DNA of 64,000 nucleotides from Candidatus Shapirobacteria bacterium (GTDB lineage: Bacteria; Patescibacteria; Microgenomatia; UBA12405), in NCBI GenBank assembly GCA_028704885.1, contig JAQWEN010000001.1, forward strand, positions 248,001 to 312,000, in the 5' to 3' direction. The notes beneath the pieces are model-generated. The model was given only the letters and a program-made list of their open reading frames with translations, did no database searches and had not been told where the DNA came from. Of this stretch, positions 1 through 7,387 are shown one piece after another. The translations under genes and the position numbers were made by a program. Numbering within the stretch: the first letter of the stretch is position 1; each line of letters begins with the position of its first letter.

Positions 1-62
1 TTACAAGACACCAAAAGATAGGTAAAATAAGAAACTTTAAATTAAAGGAGGTGTGAGTTTTA

Positions 63-281
63 ATGCCAATTATAGTAAAGAAAAATAAAGGTGAATCAAA
101 AGACGATATTATCGGTAAATTTAGAAGGCTTTGTTTGGAAGAGGATATTACTGAAGAAGTTAGAAAAAGAACTTCTTATGTAAAACCATCTGAAGAAAGA
201 TATGCTAAAAAGAAAATAATTGTTTGGCGAGATAAATGTCGCAGAAAAGCAAAAAATTCCAGAAGACACGATGCGAAATAA
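63..281 (+). CDS. rpsU: Small ribosomal subunit protein bS21
   Basis: This 72-residue, very basic protein matches bS21, the small 30S subunit protein that helps mRNA binding near the anti-Shine-Dalgarno end of 16S rRNA. The N-terminal I-V-V/K-K-N-K-G-E-S run, the conserved basic middle (EEVRKRTSYVKPSEERYAKK) and the Lys/Arg-rich tail are family traits. A strong Shine-Dalgarno (AAAGGAGGTG, about 44-53) lies 10 nt before the ATG, which fixes the start. The last codons overlap the start of the next gene by 11 nt, so bS21 and YqeY are probably co-translated, a classical rpsU-yqeY pairing. Confidence is high. Confidence 0.95.
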   Translation: MPIIVKKNKGESKDDIIGKFRRLCLEEDITEEVRKRTSYVKPSEERYAKKKIIVWRDKCRRKAKNSRRHDAK

Positions 282-702
282 ATTAAAACAAGACAGTTTT
301 GATGCGTTAAAAAACCGTGATAATAAACGGGTGGATGTGTTGCGATTTTTAATTTCATTAATTGATAAAAAAGAATTGCAACTGCCACCCGGTGATATGA
401 CAGAAGTTGAAGAAATTGGAGTTTTGAGAAAAGAGTTAAAAAATAAAGAAGAATCGAGAGAAATGTTTTTAAAAGCGGGAAGACAGGATTTGGTCGATCA
501 ATTAGACTATGAAATAGTGGTGGTTAAAGAATATTTACCGGCAGAAATTAGTGAAGAAAAAATTACCGAGATTGTAGTTCAAGCGATTGCCAATAATGGT
601 AATAATTTTGGATTAATCATGAAGGAAGTTATGACTAAAACCGGTGGAAGTGTTGACGGAGGAGTAATTTCCAAGATAGTTAAAGAAAAAATAAATGGAT
701 AA
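271..702 (+). CDS. yqeY: GatB/YqeY domain protein
   Basis: The product (about 143 aa) is a YqeY-family protein, related to the C-terminal tRNA-binding domain of GatB. Family knowledge suggests a role in tRNA-dependent amidotransfer or tRNA binding, but the precise function of stand-alone YqeY is not settled. Recognisable features are the RN(L)xDS..ALK start, the RxxVLRFLxSxIxxKE helix, and the C-terminal (D)xGxVMKxVMxxxGGxVDGxxxSxIVKxK signature, here FGLIMKEVMTKTGGSVDGG. I chose the ATG at 271 because homology begins there. A longer in-frame start at 220 lies wholly inside bS21. The gene overlaps ybeY downstream by 8 nt. Confidence 0.9.
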   Translation: MRNKLKQDSFDALKNRDNKRVDVLRFLISLIDKKELQLPPGDMTEVEEIGVLRKELKNKEESREMFLKAGRQDLVDQLDYEIVVVKEYLPAEISEEKITEIVVQAIANNGNNFGLIMKEVMTKTGGSVDGGVISKIVKEKING

Positions 703-1057
703 TTTGGTTTTGATAAATCACAATAAAAACTGGGGATTAAATGAGAGTTTAGTTGAAAAATTGGCAAAAAAAGCACTAAAAGAAAAAGGATTTAATGAAA
801 ATGTAGAATTGAGTATTAGATTTGTGGGAAGAAAAGTTGCCCGTGATTTAAATGTGAATTATAGAAAGATGAGTTATATTCCTCAAGTTTTAGGATTCCC
901 GATGTCAAAAGAGGAGGACGCTGATGGAAAAATTAGATTGGGAGATATTGTAATTTGTACTCAAAAACTGAAGTATGAGGTTGAATTTCAAAAGTCGAAT
1001 TTGGATGTTGTTTTATATAGTTGGCTGGTTCATGGGGTTGAAAATTTGTTGAAATGA
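695..1057 (+). CDS. ybeY: YbeY-like endoribonuclease, truncated, catalytic motif incomplete
   Basis: This 120-residue protein aligns with YbeY (16S rRNA 3'-end maturation / ribosome quality-control RNase) over the N-terminal half and the LGDIVI(C/S) strand. The hallmark zinc site HGxLHLxGYDH is broken. Here it reads HGVENLLK followed by TGA, so only the first histidine remains; the second is Asn and the third is lost. Translation past the TGA gives YSCDYCKRLAILV, which does not restore the motif. The gene sits in the normal place, overlapping yqeY by 8 nt and 49 bp before dnaX. It may be a degenerate or lineage-specific YbeY, or damaged by a frameshift. Catalytic function is doubtful. Confidence 0.75.
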   Translation: MDNLVLINHNKNWGLNESLVEKLAKKALKEKGFNENVELSIRFVGRKVARDLNVNYRKMSYIPQVLGFPMSKEEDADGKIRLGDIVICTQKLKYEVEFQKSNLDVVLYSWLVHGVENLLK

Positions 1058-1106
1058 TATAGTTGCGATTATTGTAAAAGACTAGCTATTTTGGTTTAAT
1101 CTTTTG

Positions 1107-2657
1107 ATGTCAGTTTTTCATTTAAAATATAGACCAATTAAGTTTTCCGATCTTGATTTGACTGATGTGGCAAGTAGTTTAAAGAAGTATTTAGCTGGCA
1201 AAGATGTACCTCAATCGTTTTTATTTTCTGGACCTAAAGGGGCTGGGAAGACGTCAGCGGCGAGAATTTTGGCCAGAGCGGTAAATTGTACTGACTTACA
1301 GAACGGCGAACCTTGTGGAAAATGTGAAAATTGTAAAGAAATAATAAAAGGCGGAGCAATGGATATTATTGAAATGGATGGAGCTTCGAATCGAGGAATT
1401 GAAGATGTTAGAAGTTTAAAAGATAAAGCCTATTTATTGCCAAGTAAATTAAGTAAAAAAGTTTTCATTATAGATGAAGTTCACATGTTAACAAAAGATG
1501 CTTTTAATGCACTTTTGAAGTTAATTGAAGAACCGCCAAAACATACAATTTTTATTTTATGCACCACAGACTCAGAAAAGATTCCAGAAACAGTTTTATC
1601 AAGATTGGTTAGAGTTGATTTTAGAAAAGGTGGAAAAAGTGAATTGATGAGTTCTTTGCAAAAAATTATAGAAGGTGAGGGAATTGAAATTGCCAAAGAA
1701 GCGATTGATTTTATCGTGGAAAAAAGTGATGGAAGTTTTAGAAATTTACAAAGAAATTTTAATGAATTGTATTTACAATTAGGTAAAAAATTAAAAACTG
1801 ATGAAGTTTTTAAATTTTATTTGGATAAAAGTGGTAGTTATAGTGAAGAAAATTTTGATAAAGATTTAGACGAGGGAAATATAAAATTAATTTTGGAAAA
1901 ACTGGAAAAAATGGCAAACGATGGAATCGATTTTTCTAGTTTTAGATTAAAATTGATGAACTTTTTTCAAAAGAAAATTTTGGCATTTTACGGAATAGGA
2001 GATAATAAAAATATTGGATTAAATTTGGAAGAATCGGAGTTTTTAATAAATTTATTAGTAAAAGCGTCGAAACAGGAAAAAGAAGTAGAAATAGATCAAT
2101 TACCATTAGAATTGGCAGTGGTGGAATTTGTGGGACAAAAGAGAAATAATGTTGATCAAAAAAATAAAAAAGAAATTGAAATTGTAAAAGAAAAGCCAAT
2201 AATTGTTGAAACTATGGCGGTTGAGGAAAAAGTAGTTGAGGCTGAAGAACCAGTAATAGTAAACCAAGATTGTACTATCGGGGTTGAAGCAGTGGAGGAA
2301 AAATGGGGTAATTTATTAATGGCAATCAAACCTTTTAATCATTCGGTCGAAGCATTTTTAAGGGCTTCCAGACCAAAATCGATTAAAGGTAAAACCTTAC
2401 TTTTGGAAGTTTTTTATCCTTTTCATAAAGATAGATTAGAGGAGGCAAAAAATAGAAAAATAGTAGAAGAATGTATGACTAAAGTTTTTGGAATTGATTT
2501 ATGTTTTGAATGTATCTTAGGAAAAAGTAAAAAAGAACCGTTGGTAATTAAAAATGACACGCCGATGCAAAATGTTAGTGATCAATTAATGGAAAATAAA
2601 AATGACAAGGCTGGTGGTGGGGATATTTATGATGTGGCTAAAGAGATATTTGGTTGA
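1107..2657 (+). CDS. dnaX: DNA polymerase III gamma/tau subunit
   Basis: This 516-aa clamp-loader ATPase drives loading of the beta clamp. Visible motifs are the N-terminal YRPxxFxDL, Walker A GPKGAGKT (about 42-49), a four-cysteine zinc module (C61, C70, C73, C76), DEVHML (about 123-128) and the SRL/sensor region around TVLSRLVRVDF. The C-terminal third (about 350-516) is charged and low in similarity, as is usual for tau. I prefer the ATG at 1107 to the TTG at 1104. A possible promoter (TTGTAA, 17 nt, TTTAAT) ends 6 nt before this ATG, implying a leaderless message. The gene is followed by ybaB and recR, the classical dnaX-ybaB-recR order. Confidence 0.95.
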   Translation: MSVFHLKYRPIKFSDLDLTDVASSLKKYLAGKDVPQSFLFSGPKGAGKTSAARILARAVNCTDLQNGEPCGKCENCKEIIKGGAMDIIEMDGASNRGIEDVRSLKDKAYLLPSKLSKKVFIIDEVHMLTKDAFNALLKLIEEPPKHTIFILCTTDSEKIPETVLSRLVRVDFRKGGKSELMSSLQKIIEGEGIEIAKEAIDFIVEKSDGSFRNLQRNFNELYLQLGKKLKTDEVFKFYLDKSGSYSEENFDKDLDEGNIKLILEKLEKMANDGIDFSSFRLKLMNFFQKKILAFYGIGDNKNIGLNLEESEFLINLLVKASKQEKEVEIDQLPLELAVVEFVGQKRNNVDQKNKKEIEIVKEKPIIVETMAVEEKVVEAEEPVIVNQDCTIGVEAVEEKWGNLLMAIKPFNHSVEAFLRASRPKSIKGKTLLLEVFYPFHKDRLEEAKNRKIVEECMTKVFGIDLCFECILGKSKKEPLVIKNDTPMQNVSDQLMENKNDKAGGGDIYDVAKEIFG

Positions 2658-2659
2658 GG

Positions 2660-2696
2660 TATAATAATTAAAAATTAATAATTAAGAATTAATAAT
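2660..2696 (+). repeat. TATAAT box followed by AT-rich junction repeat before ybaB
   Basis: A consensus -10 hexamer (2660-2665) is followed by about 31 bp built from AATTAATAATTAAAAATTAA-type units, up to the ybaB ATG at 2697. Nearly the same repeat sits between other neighbouring genes (18982-19027 and 46495-46528). Most promoters in this window have the -10 about 6 nt from the start codon. I therefore infer that the repeat inserted between promoter and start codon here. Confidence 0.6.
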
Positions 2697-2945
2697 ATGT
2701 TTGATAAAGCAAAAATGTTAGCCCAAGCTTATAAATTGAAGAAGGCGATCGAGGCCGAATCTTTTGAGATTGAAGAAAATGGAGTAAAAGTAACCGTGAC
2801 TGGTGATCAAAAAATTAAATTTTTGTCGGTTAATGGAATGGAAAATAAAGTTTTGGTAGATACTATTAATAAGGCGATGAAAAAATCTCAAGAAATGGCA
2901 GCTAAAAGAATGAAGGATATGGGTGGGCTTGAAGGATTATTTTAA
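2697..2945 (+). CDS. ybaB: YbaB/EbfC family nucleoid-associated protein
   Basis: This short 82-aa member of the YbaB/EbfC family forms a small dimeric DNA-binding protein. Homology is clear in the N-terminal helix (MFDKAKMLAQAYKLKKAI), the strand pair containing VKVTVTGDQKI, and the C-terminal helix with KAMKKSQEMAAKRM. The usual family length is about 100-110 aa, so this copy lacks part of the C-terminus and ends GGLEGLF. It lies between dnaX and recR, the conserved neighbourhood of this family. It abuts recR with one nucleotide between stop and next ATG, so the two are likely translationally coupled. Confidence 0.9.
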   Translation: MFDKAKMLAQAYKLKKAIEAESFEIEENGVKVTVTGDQKIKFLSVNGMENKVLVDTINKAMKKSQEMAAKRMKDMGGLEGLF

Positions 2946-2946
2946 T

Positions 2947-3564
2947 ATGGTGGAATTACCAAAAAGCATTAAAAATTTAATTGCGGCTTTCGAAAGACTG
3001 CCGGGGATTGGGCCAAAAAGCGCTAGTCGATTGGTTTTTTATTTACTAAATACCCCAGAATCATATGTGGCCGAAATGGCCAGATCGCTTTTGGCAATTA
3101 AAAAAGAAATAAAGATATGTAAGACATGTTTTTCAGTATGCGAAGGGGAAATTTGTTCAATTTGTGATGACTCAGAGAGAAATAAAAAAATTATCTGTGT
3201 AGTGGAGAGAGCTATTGATGTAATGGCAATTGAAAATATTGGTGGCTATAAAGGCGTTTATCATGTTTTAGGTGGAGTAGTTAATCCATTGGAACATGTA
3301 GGCCCTGATGATTTAAAAATAGATGAATTAGTTAAAAGGGTTGAGGAAATAGTCACTGATGGAGAAATAGAAATTATTTTGGCGACCAACCCGACTATGG
3401 AAGGTGAGGCGACAGCTTTATATATTAAAAAAAGATTAGAAAGTTTGTCTGATAAAAATATTAAAATTTCCAGAATTGGAAGTGGTTTACCGATGGGGGC
3501 TGATCTGGAATATGCGGATCAGGCTACTTTAAGCCGAGCCATGGATGGAAGGAGAGAGATATAA
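2947..3564 (+). CDS. recR: Recombination mediator protein RecR
   Basis: RecR (about 205 aa) acts with RecO/RecF to load RecA on gapped DNA. The helix-hairpin-helix region (RLPGIGPKSASRLVFYLL), the C4 zinc finger (C-K-T-C ... C-S-I-C) and a Toprim domain (CVVERAIDVMAIEN ... ATNPTMEGEATALYI) appear in the standard order. The conserved C-terminal SRIGSGLPMGADLEYAD stretch is present. I chose the ATG at 2947 because similarity starts at ELPKSI; the longer in-frame ATG at 2923 lies inside ybaB. The length is typical. Confidence 0.95.
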   Translation: MVELPKSIKNLIAAFERLPGIGPKSASRLVFYLLNTPESYVAEMARSLLAIKKEIKICKTCFSVCEGEICSICDDSERNKKIICVVERAIDVMAIENIGGYKGVYHVLGGVVNPLEHVGPDDLKIDELVKRVEEIVTDGEIEIILATNPTMEGEATALYIKKRLESLSDKNIKISRIGSGLPMGADLEYADQATLSRAMDGRREI

Positions 3565-3570
3565 TAAATT

Positions 3571-4047
3571 ATGAATCAAATAGTAAAAGATTTTGGAAAA
3601 GGATTTAAACAATTAGGGGTAGAAACGGCGGAAAAATTAGTTAATGAAACAGGAAAAATTGCGGAATCAATAATTACGGCAAAAGAACTTTTGGGTGACA
3701 TTAAACCATTAAATGATCAAGAATTGACTCAAAAGAAAGCTGAAGATGAAAGAAAAAAACAAGAAGAAATAGCAAACGTTAGATCACAAATGGCTGGTAG
3801 AAATGTAGAAAGTGAAATTGAACAAATTAGTAATCAGAAAAAAAGAGAAGAAAATGAAAAAGAAAAAATGTTTTTAGAAAATTTAAGAAGACAAAGAGAA
3901 GTCGAAAGGCAAAATCAAATTATGAATTCAGAAATAATGACGCCATCAAAACACCATAAGGATAAAGGCGGAAATAAACATAAGACCCAACAGCCAGATG
4001 AAAGCCAAATGTCGCAAACAAGCGAGTTTAAGGGTAAAATAGATTAA
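3571..4047 (+). CDS. Uncharacterised charged coiled-coil protein
   Basis: I do not recognise a characterised family for this 158-aa protein. The first 45 residues look like an amphipathic helix (FGKGFKQLGVETAEKLVNET). Residues about 50-125 are a highly charged Glu/Lys/Arg/Gln coiled-coil stretch, and the C-terminus is His/Lys/Gln rich and probably disordered. No signal peptide or membrane segment is visible. It lies between recR and cysS with 3-6 nt gaps. A TATAAT hexamer ends 5 nt before its ATG, over the end of recR, so it may have its own leaderless transcript. Confidence 0.7.
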   Translation: MNQIVKDFGKGFKQLGVETAEKLVNETGKIAESIITAKELLGDIKPLNDQELTQKKAEDERKKQEEIANVRSQMAGRNVESEIEQISNQKKREENEKEKMFLENLRRQREVERQNQIMNSEIMTPSKHHKDKGGNKHKTQQPDESQMSQTSEFKGKID

Positions 4048-4050
4048 AAG

Positions 4051-5430
4051 ATGAAATTTTATAATACTTTAACTAGAGAAAAACAGGAATTTAAACCAAT
4101 AAAAGAAAATGAAGTGGGGATTTATTCTTGTGGACCAACGGTTTATTCTAGCCCTCATATTGGAAATATGTATGCCTATGTTTGTTGGGATGTTTTGGTA
4201 AGAAGTTTAAATTATTTAGGATATAAAACTAATTGGGTGATGAATATAACTGATGTGGGACATCTAACCTCTGATGCAGATAGTGGTGAAGACAAGATGG
4301 AAAAAGGGTCAAAAAAAGAAGGCTTATCAGTTTGGGAAATTGCTAAAAAATATGAAAATGAATTTTTAGAAAATTTAAAAGAATTGAATATTAAAACACC
4401 TTGGAAAATGCCAAGAGCGACTGATCATATTAATGAACAAATTGAATTAATTAAAAAAATCGAAGCTAATGGTTTTACTTATAAAATAAGTGATGGAATT
4501 TATTTTGATACGTCGAAATTTGCTGATTATGGAAAATTTGCTAATTTGAATTTGGAAAAATTGAGAGAGGGGGCGAGGGTGGAAATTAACGAAGAAAAGA
4601 AAAACCCAGCTGATTTTGCCTTGTGGAAGTTTTCTCCTATAAATGAAAAAAGACAAATGGAATGGGAAAGTCCATGGGGAATGGGATTCCCAGGCTGGCA
4701 TATTGAATGTACAGCCATGTCAACAAAATATTTAGGCGAAACTTTTGATATTCATACAGGTGGTGAAGATCATATTAATGTTCATCATACTAATGAAATT
4801 GCACAAGGATTTGGGGCTTTTGGGCACAACACAGCTCATTATTGGATGCATAATGCTTTTATTACTTTTGCTGGATCAAAAATTAGTAAATCTAGTGGTG
4901 GTTTATATACTGTAAAAGATTTAATTGATTTGGATTTTGATCCGTTGGCCTATCGATATTTAGTATTAGGATCGCATTATAGAAAAGGGATGGAATTTTC
5001 GTTGGAGAATTTAAAAGTAGCAGAGAATGCGTTGAATAGATTAAGGAATCTTAGAGTAGAGACGCATCATGATGCGTCTCTACATAAAATTAATCAGGCT
5101 TTTAAACAGGAATTTGTGGAGAAAATTGGTGATGATTTGGCAATGCCGGAAGTATTGGCTTTGGTTTGGAAGGTAGCTAAATCAGATTTAAATCCAGAAG
5201 AAAAATGGGCAACTATTTTGGATTTTGATAAAGTTTTGGGATTAAATTTAAATAAAGAAATTGCAGAAGAAGAAATTCCGGAGGAAATTTTAAAATTGGG
5301 AGAAGAGAGAAAAGAGGCGAGAGTAAATAAAAATTGGACAGAGTCCGACAGACTTAGGGAAATTATTAAAAATAAAGGTTATCTAGTTGAAGATTTAGAA
5401 AATACCTGTAAAATCAAACCAATAAAGTAA
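4051..5430 (+). CDS. cysS: Cysteine--tRNA ligase
   Basis: Cysteinyl-tRNA synthetase (459 aa) charges tRNA-Cys. Class I motifs are clear: SCGPTVYSSPHIGNM near residues 26-40 (HIGH equivalent HIGN) and KISKSSGG near 276 (KMSKS equivalent). Zinc ligands fit C27 plus the GWHIECTAMS and HHTNE regions. The length is typical. A perfect 28-bp palindrome is embedded in frame at 5056-5083 (residues about 336-345, encoding VETHHDASLH), in the linker after the catalytic domain, and looks like an inserted repeat. Confidence 0.96.
   Translation: MKFYNTLTREKQEFKPIKENEVGIYSCGPTVYSSPHIGNMYAYVCWDVLVRSLNYLGYKTNWVMNITDVGHLTSDADSGEDKMEKGSKKEGLSVWEIAKKYENEFLENLKELNIKTPWKMPRATDHINEQIELIKKIEANGFTYKISDGIYFDTSKFADYGKFANLNLEKLREGARVEINEEKKNPADFALWKFSPINEKRQMEWESPWGMGFPGWHIECTAMSTKYLGETFDIHTGGEDHINVHHTNEIAQGFGAFGHNTAHYWMHNAFITFAGSKISKSSGGLYTVKDLIDLDFDPLAYRYLVLGSHYRKGMEFSLENLKVAENALNRLRNLRVETHHDASLHKINQAFKQEFVEKIGDDLAMPEVLALVWKVAKSDLNPEEKWATILDFDKVLGLNLNKEIAEEEIPEEILKLGEERKEARVNKNWTESDRLREIIKNKGYLVEDLENTCKIKPIK
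5056..5083. repeat. Perfect 28-bp palindrome inside cysS
   Basis: Bases 5056-5083 are a perfect inverted repeat whose left half is GTAGAGACGCATCA, with no loop. The family of sequences GTAGAGACGC...GCGTCTCTAC is, from memory, a common dispersed intergenic palindrome in several bacterial genomes. Here it lies inside an essential coding frame and leaves the frame intact. Confidence 0.85.
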
Positions 5431-5459
5431 TTGTCAAATTACGCTTAATATGTTAATCT
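5431..5459 (+). promoter_or_regulatory. Probable sigma-70-type promoter of rpsF-ssb-rpsR
   Basis: TTGTCA (5431-5436) and TAATCT (5454-5459) are separated by 17 nt in the 38-bp gap after cysS. The -10 ends 9 nt before the rpsF ATG, so the transcript would have almost no leader. No Shine-Dalgarno is visible in front of rpsF, which fits. Confidence 0.6.
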
Positions 5460-5468
5460 AGTGAGTTC

Positions 5469-5759
5469 ATGAAAGGAAATAAATATCAATATCAAATTAT
5501 AATGGTTTTGAACCCCAAAACCGAAGACAAAGAAAAAGTTTTAACAAAAGCTTATTCTTGGTTAGAAAGTAATAAAGCTGAAATCTCTAATAAAGATCAT
5601 ATGGGTCTTAAAGAGTTGGCTTACGAAATAAAAGGTCACGATAAAGGTGATTTTTGGGTCTTAGATCTAGAGTCTAAAGAACCTTTAAAAATAAAAGAAT
5701 TTAATCTTTTATTAGACAGAGAAACAAATATTATTCGTTATTTAATTTTAAAAAAGTAA
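5469..5759 (+). CDS. rpsF: Small ribosomal subunit protein bS6
   Basis: bS6 (96 aa) binds the central domain of 16S rRNA together with bS18. The family pattern YxxxxxLxP, the central KELAYEIKGHDKGDFWVLDL strand (equivalent of R(L)AYxIxKxxxGxY), and the C-terminal FNLLLDRETNIIRYLILKK are visible. It is first in a conserved rpsF-ssb-rpsR operon. The usual fourth gene, rplI (bL9), is absent; the operon ends at a terminator after rpsR. Confidence 0.93.
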   Translation: MKGNKYQYQIIMVLNPKTEDKEKVLTKAYSWLESNKAEISNKDHMGLKELAYEIKGHDKGDFWVLDLESKEPLKIKEFNLLLDRETNIIRYLILKK

Positions 5760-5771
5760 GGGGAAACATAT

Positions 5772-6269
5772 ATGCCAAGTAGATGTCTCAATAGGGTAAT
5801 GTTAATCGGTAATTTAACTCGTGACCCAGAGTTAAGATATACTCCAGCTGGTATGGCTGTAGCTTCTTTTGGTTTAGCTACCAATAGAGTTTGGGTAACA
5901 AAACAAGGTGAAAGAAAAGAAGATGCTCAATTTCACCGAATTGTGGCTTGGAATAAATTAGCTGAGCTTTGTTCACAACTTTTGTCTAAAGGCCGAAGAG
6001 TTTATGTTGATGGTAGAATTCAATATCGAGAATTTAATGATCAAGAAAACAATAAAAAGCAAATTGCTGAAATTGTGATTGATGATATGATTATTCTTGA
6101 TAATAAGGGTAACAATAATGATCATAATGTATCTGGAGATTTGGGTGGTGAGGCAGATATGTCAATTAATGAAGGTCATGAAGCTCAAATTGAGGATATA
6201 GTTATTCCAGATGATTTGGGAGAAATTCCAGTTACTGAAGATAAAAAGGGTGAAGAAATGCCTTTTTAA
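5772..6269 (+). CDS. ssb: Single-stranded DNA-binding protein
   Basis: SSB (165 aa) protects ssDNA and recruits replication proteins. The N-terminal OB fold is standard (LNRVMLIGNLTRDPELRYT ... FHRIVAWNKLAELCSQLLSKGRRVYVDGRI). A flexible acidic region about 110-155 leads to the acidic-aromatic tail EEMPF, which matches the partner-binding tip DDIPF of other SSBs. A GGGGAAA run lies upstream of the ATG. It is co-transcribed with bS6 and bS18. Confidence 0.95.
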   Translation: MPSRCLNRVMLIGNLTRDPELRYTPAGMAVASFGLATNRVWVTKQGERKEDAQFHRIVAWNKLAELCSQLLSKGRRVYVDGRIQYREFNDQENNKKQIAEIVIDDMIILDNKGNNNDHNVSGDLGGEADMSINEGHEAQIEDIVIPDDLGEIPVTEDKKGEEMPF

Positions 6270-6278
6270 GGAGAAAAT

Positions 6279-6530
6279 ATGATTAAGAAAAGCAAAAAAG
6301 ATAATATATTAGCAGCAAAAAGAAGAGGCCGAGAAAAGGGTTGTTCTTATTGCAAAACTAATACAACTCCAAATTGGCAGGAATATGAAAAAATGGGTGA
6401 ATTCTTATCAGCTAGATCAAGAATTTTAGGAGCTCAGTTTAGTGGAGTTTGTGCCAAACACCAAAGAAAATTGGTTAAAGCAATTAAGCAAGCTAGACAT
6501 TTGGCTTTGATGCCTTTTACAACCCAATAA
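6279..6530 (+). CDS. rpsR: Small ribosomal subunit protein bS18
   Basis: bS18 (83 aa) is the partner of bS6 in the 30S platform. The GCSYCK segment followed by the W-x-E-Y-x-K-M-G-x-F-L-S-A-R-S-R-I-L region and the basic C-terminal KLVKAIKQARHLALMPFT identify the family (usual pattern YKDxxxLxxFLxxxGKIxPRRxTGxxxxxQRxLxxAIKRAR). AGGAG lies 6 nt before the ATG. It is the last gene of the operon and is followed by a strong terminator. Confidence 0.93.
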   Translation: MIKKSKKDNILAAKRRGREKGCSYCKTNTTPNWQEYEKMGEFLSARSRILGAQFSGVCAKHQRKLVKAIKQARHLALMPFTTQ

Positions 6531-6552
6531 AGGCTAATTTTGTATTTAAATT

Positions 6553-6582
6553 AAAGACCCTCCGAAATTTCGGAGGGTCTTT
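6553..6582. terminator. Perfect-palindrome terminator after rpsR
   Basis: A 15-bp arm starting AAAGACCCTCCG pairs perfectly with the next 15 bases and ends in TCTTTT. It sits 22 nt after the rpsR stop and would work as a rho-independent terminator; the A-tract on the other side makes it potentially bidirectional. Confidence 0.9.
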
Positions 6583-6583
6583 T

Positions 6584-6611
6584 CGGCCAGAGGCCGATCA
6601 GCCTGTGGCTG
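6584..6611. repeat. Twin small hairpins downstream of terminator
   Basis: Two adjacent short stem-loops follow the terminator: CGGCC-AGA-GGCCG (6584-6596) and CAGCC-TGT-GGCTG (6599-6611). Their GC-rich composition differs from the surrounding AT-rich DNA, and they resemble dispersed intergenic repeats rather than part of the terminator. Confidence 0.6.
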
Positions 6612-6640
6612 AGGTTATATAAACAATATATAATGAATGA

Positions 6641-7387
6641 ATGAGATCGAAAGATAAAGCCAGTTGGATAATTAAATTACCGGCTAAGGCAAAAATTTTA
6701 GTTGAGGTTGGAGATAAAGTTTCCGAAGGTGATAAATTGGCAGTTTTTAGTAGTCATAAAATAGAAACTTTTGATTATAGTGGCCCTTTGTCAAAGATGA
6801 ATGAAAACAAAAGAGAAGAATTAAATAACTTTATTAAAGAAAAACAAGTAACATCTGGTGATATATTTTATGATTTGGGAATTTTTAAGAATAAAATTTG
6901 TTTTCCTTTAACTGGTTTGTGTTTAGGATTAGATGAATTTAAAAACTTGAGAATTGAAAAAGTAGAAAATGAAAAAAAGGAGATTTTTGCTCCAGTTGAG
7001 GCTAAAATTAGTAAGATTGAGGAAGGAAAAATGGTTTTAGAGTTTAAGGCCAAAGAATATAAAGGAGAAGGATTAAATCAATTGAAGGCGTGGGGAGAAG
7101 GGGAAATCAAAATTATTGATGAGATTAAACTTTTGAATTTTGAATTAAATAATAATGTTTTATTTACAAAAAATTTAGATAAAGCTTTTTTATTAAAAGC
7201 ACAAGTGGTTGGGGTAAGAGCAATAGTAATATCAGATAATAATGAAATTAAGGAAGTGAATATTAACCTACCAGTATTGAGGATGGAAAAAGAAAATTGG
7301 AATGAGTTTATGAAGGAAAATTTAGGAAAAAATAAAAAAATGCTAGTCAATTCTAAAATGAATAAATTATTATTAATGTTAGAATAG
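6641..7387 (+). CDS. Uncharacterised protein with barrel-sandwich-like N-terminus
   Basis: I cannot name this 248-aa protein. Residues about 8-45 (LPAKAKILVEVGDKVSEGDKLAVF) resemble a biotinyl/lipoyl-type barrel-sandwich hybrid turn. A second similar segment occurs near 115-140 (IFAPVEAKISKIEEGKMV). No signal peptide or transmembrane helix is obvious. A TATAAT box ends exactly 6 nt before the chosen ATG, and two more ATGs overlap in ATGAATGAATGAG; the one at 6641 is in frame. The stop abuts the ctpA start with no gap, so it may work with the protease at the membrane. Confidence 0.65.
   Translation: MRSKDKASWIIKLPAKAKILVEVGDKVSEGDKLAVFSSHKIETFDYSGPLSKMNENKREELNNFIKEKQVTSGDIFYDLGIFKNKICFPLTGLCLGLDEFKNLRIEKVENEKKEIFAPVEAKISKIEEGKMVLEFKAKEYKGEGLNQLKAWGEGEIKIIDEIKLLNFELNNNVLFTKNLDKAFLLKAQVVGVRAIVISDNNEIKEVNINLPVLRMEKENWNEFMKENLGKNKKMLVNSKMNKLLLMLE

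Noticed and set aside
1036..1100. TGA recoded as glycine (Gracilibacteria-type code) restoring YbeY
   Set aside because: Reading through TGA gives YSCDYCKR, which does not recreate GYDH. Many large genes here use TGA as a real stop (for example dnaX) and none needs it as sense.
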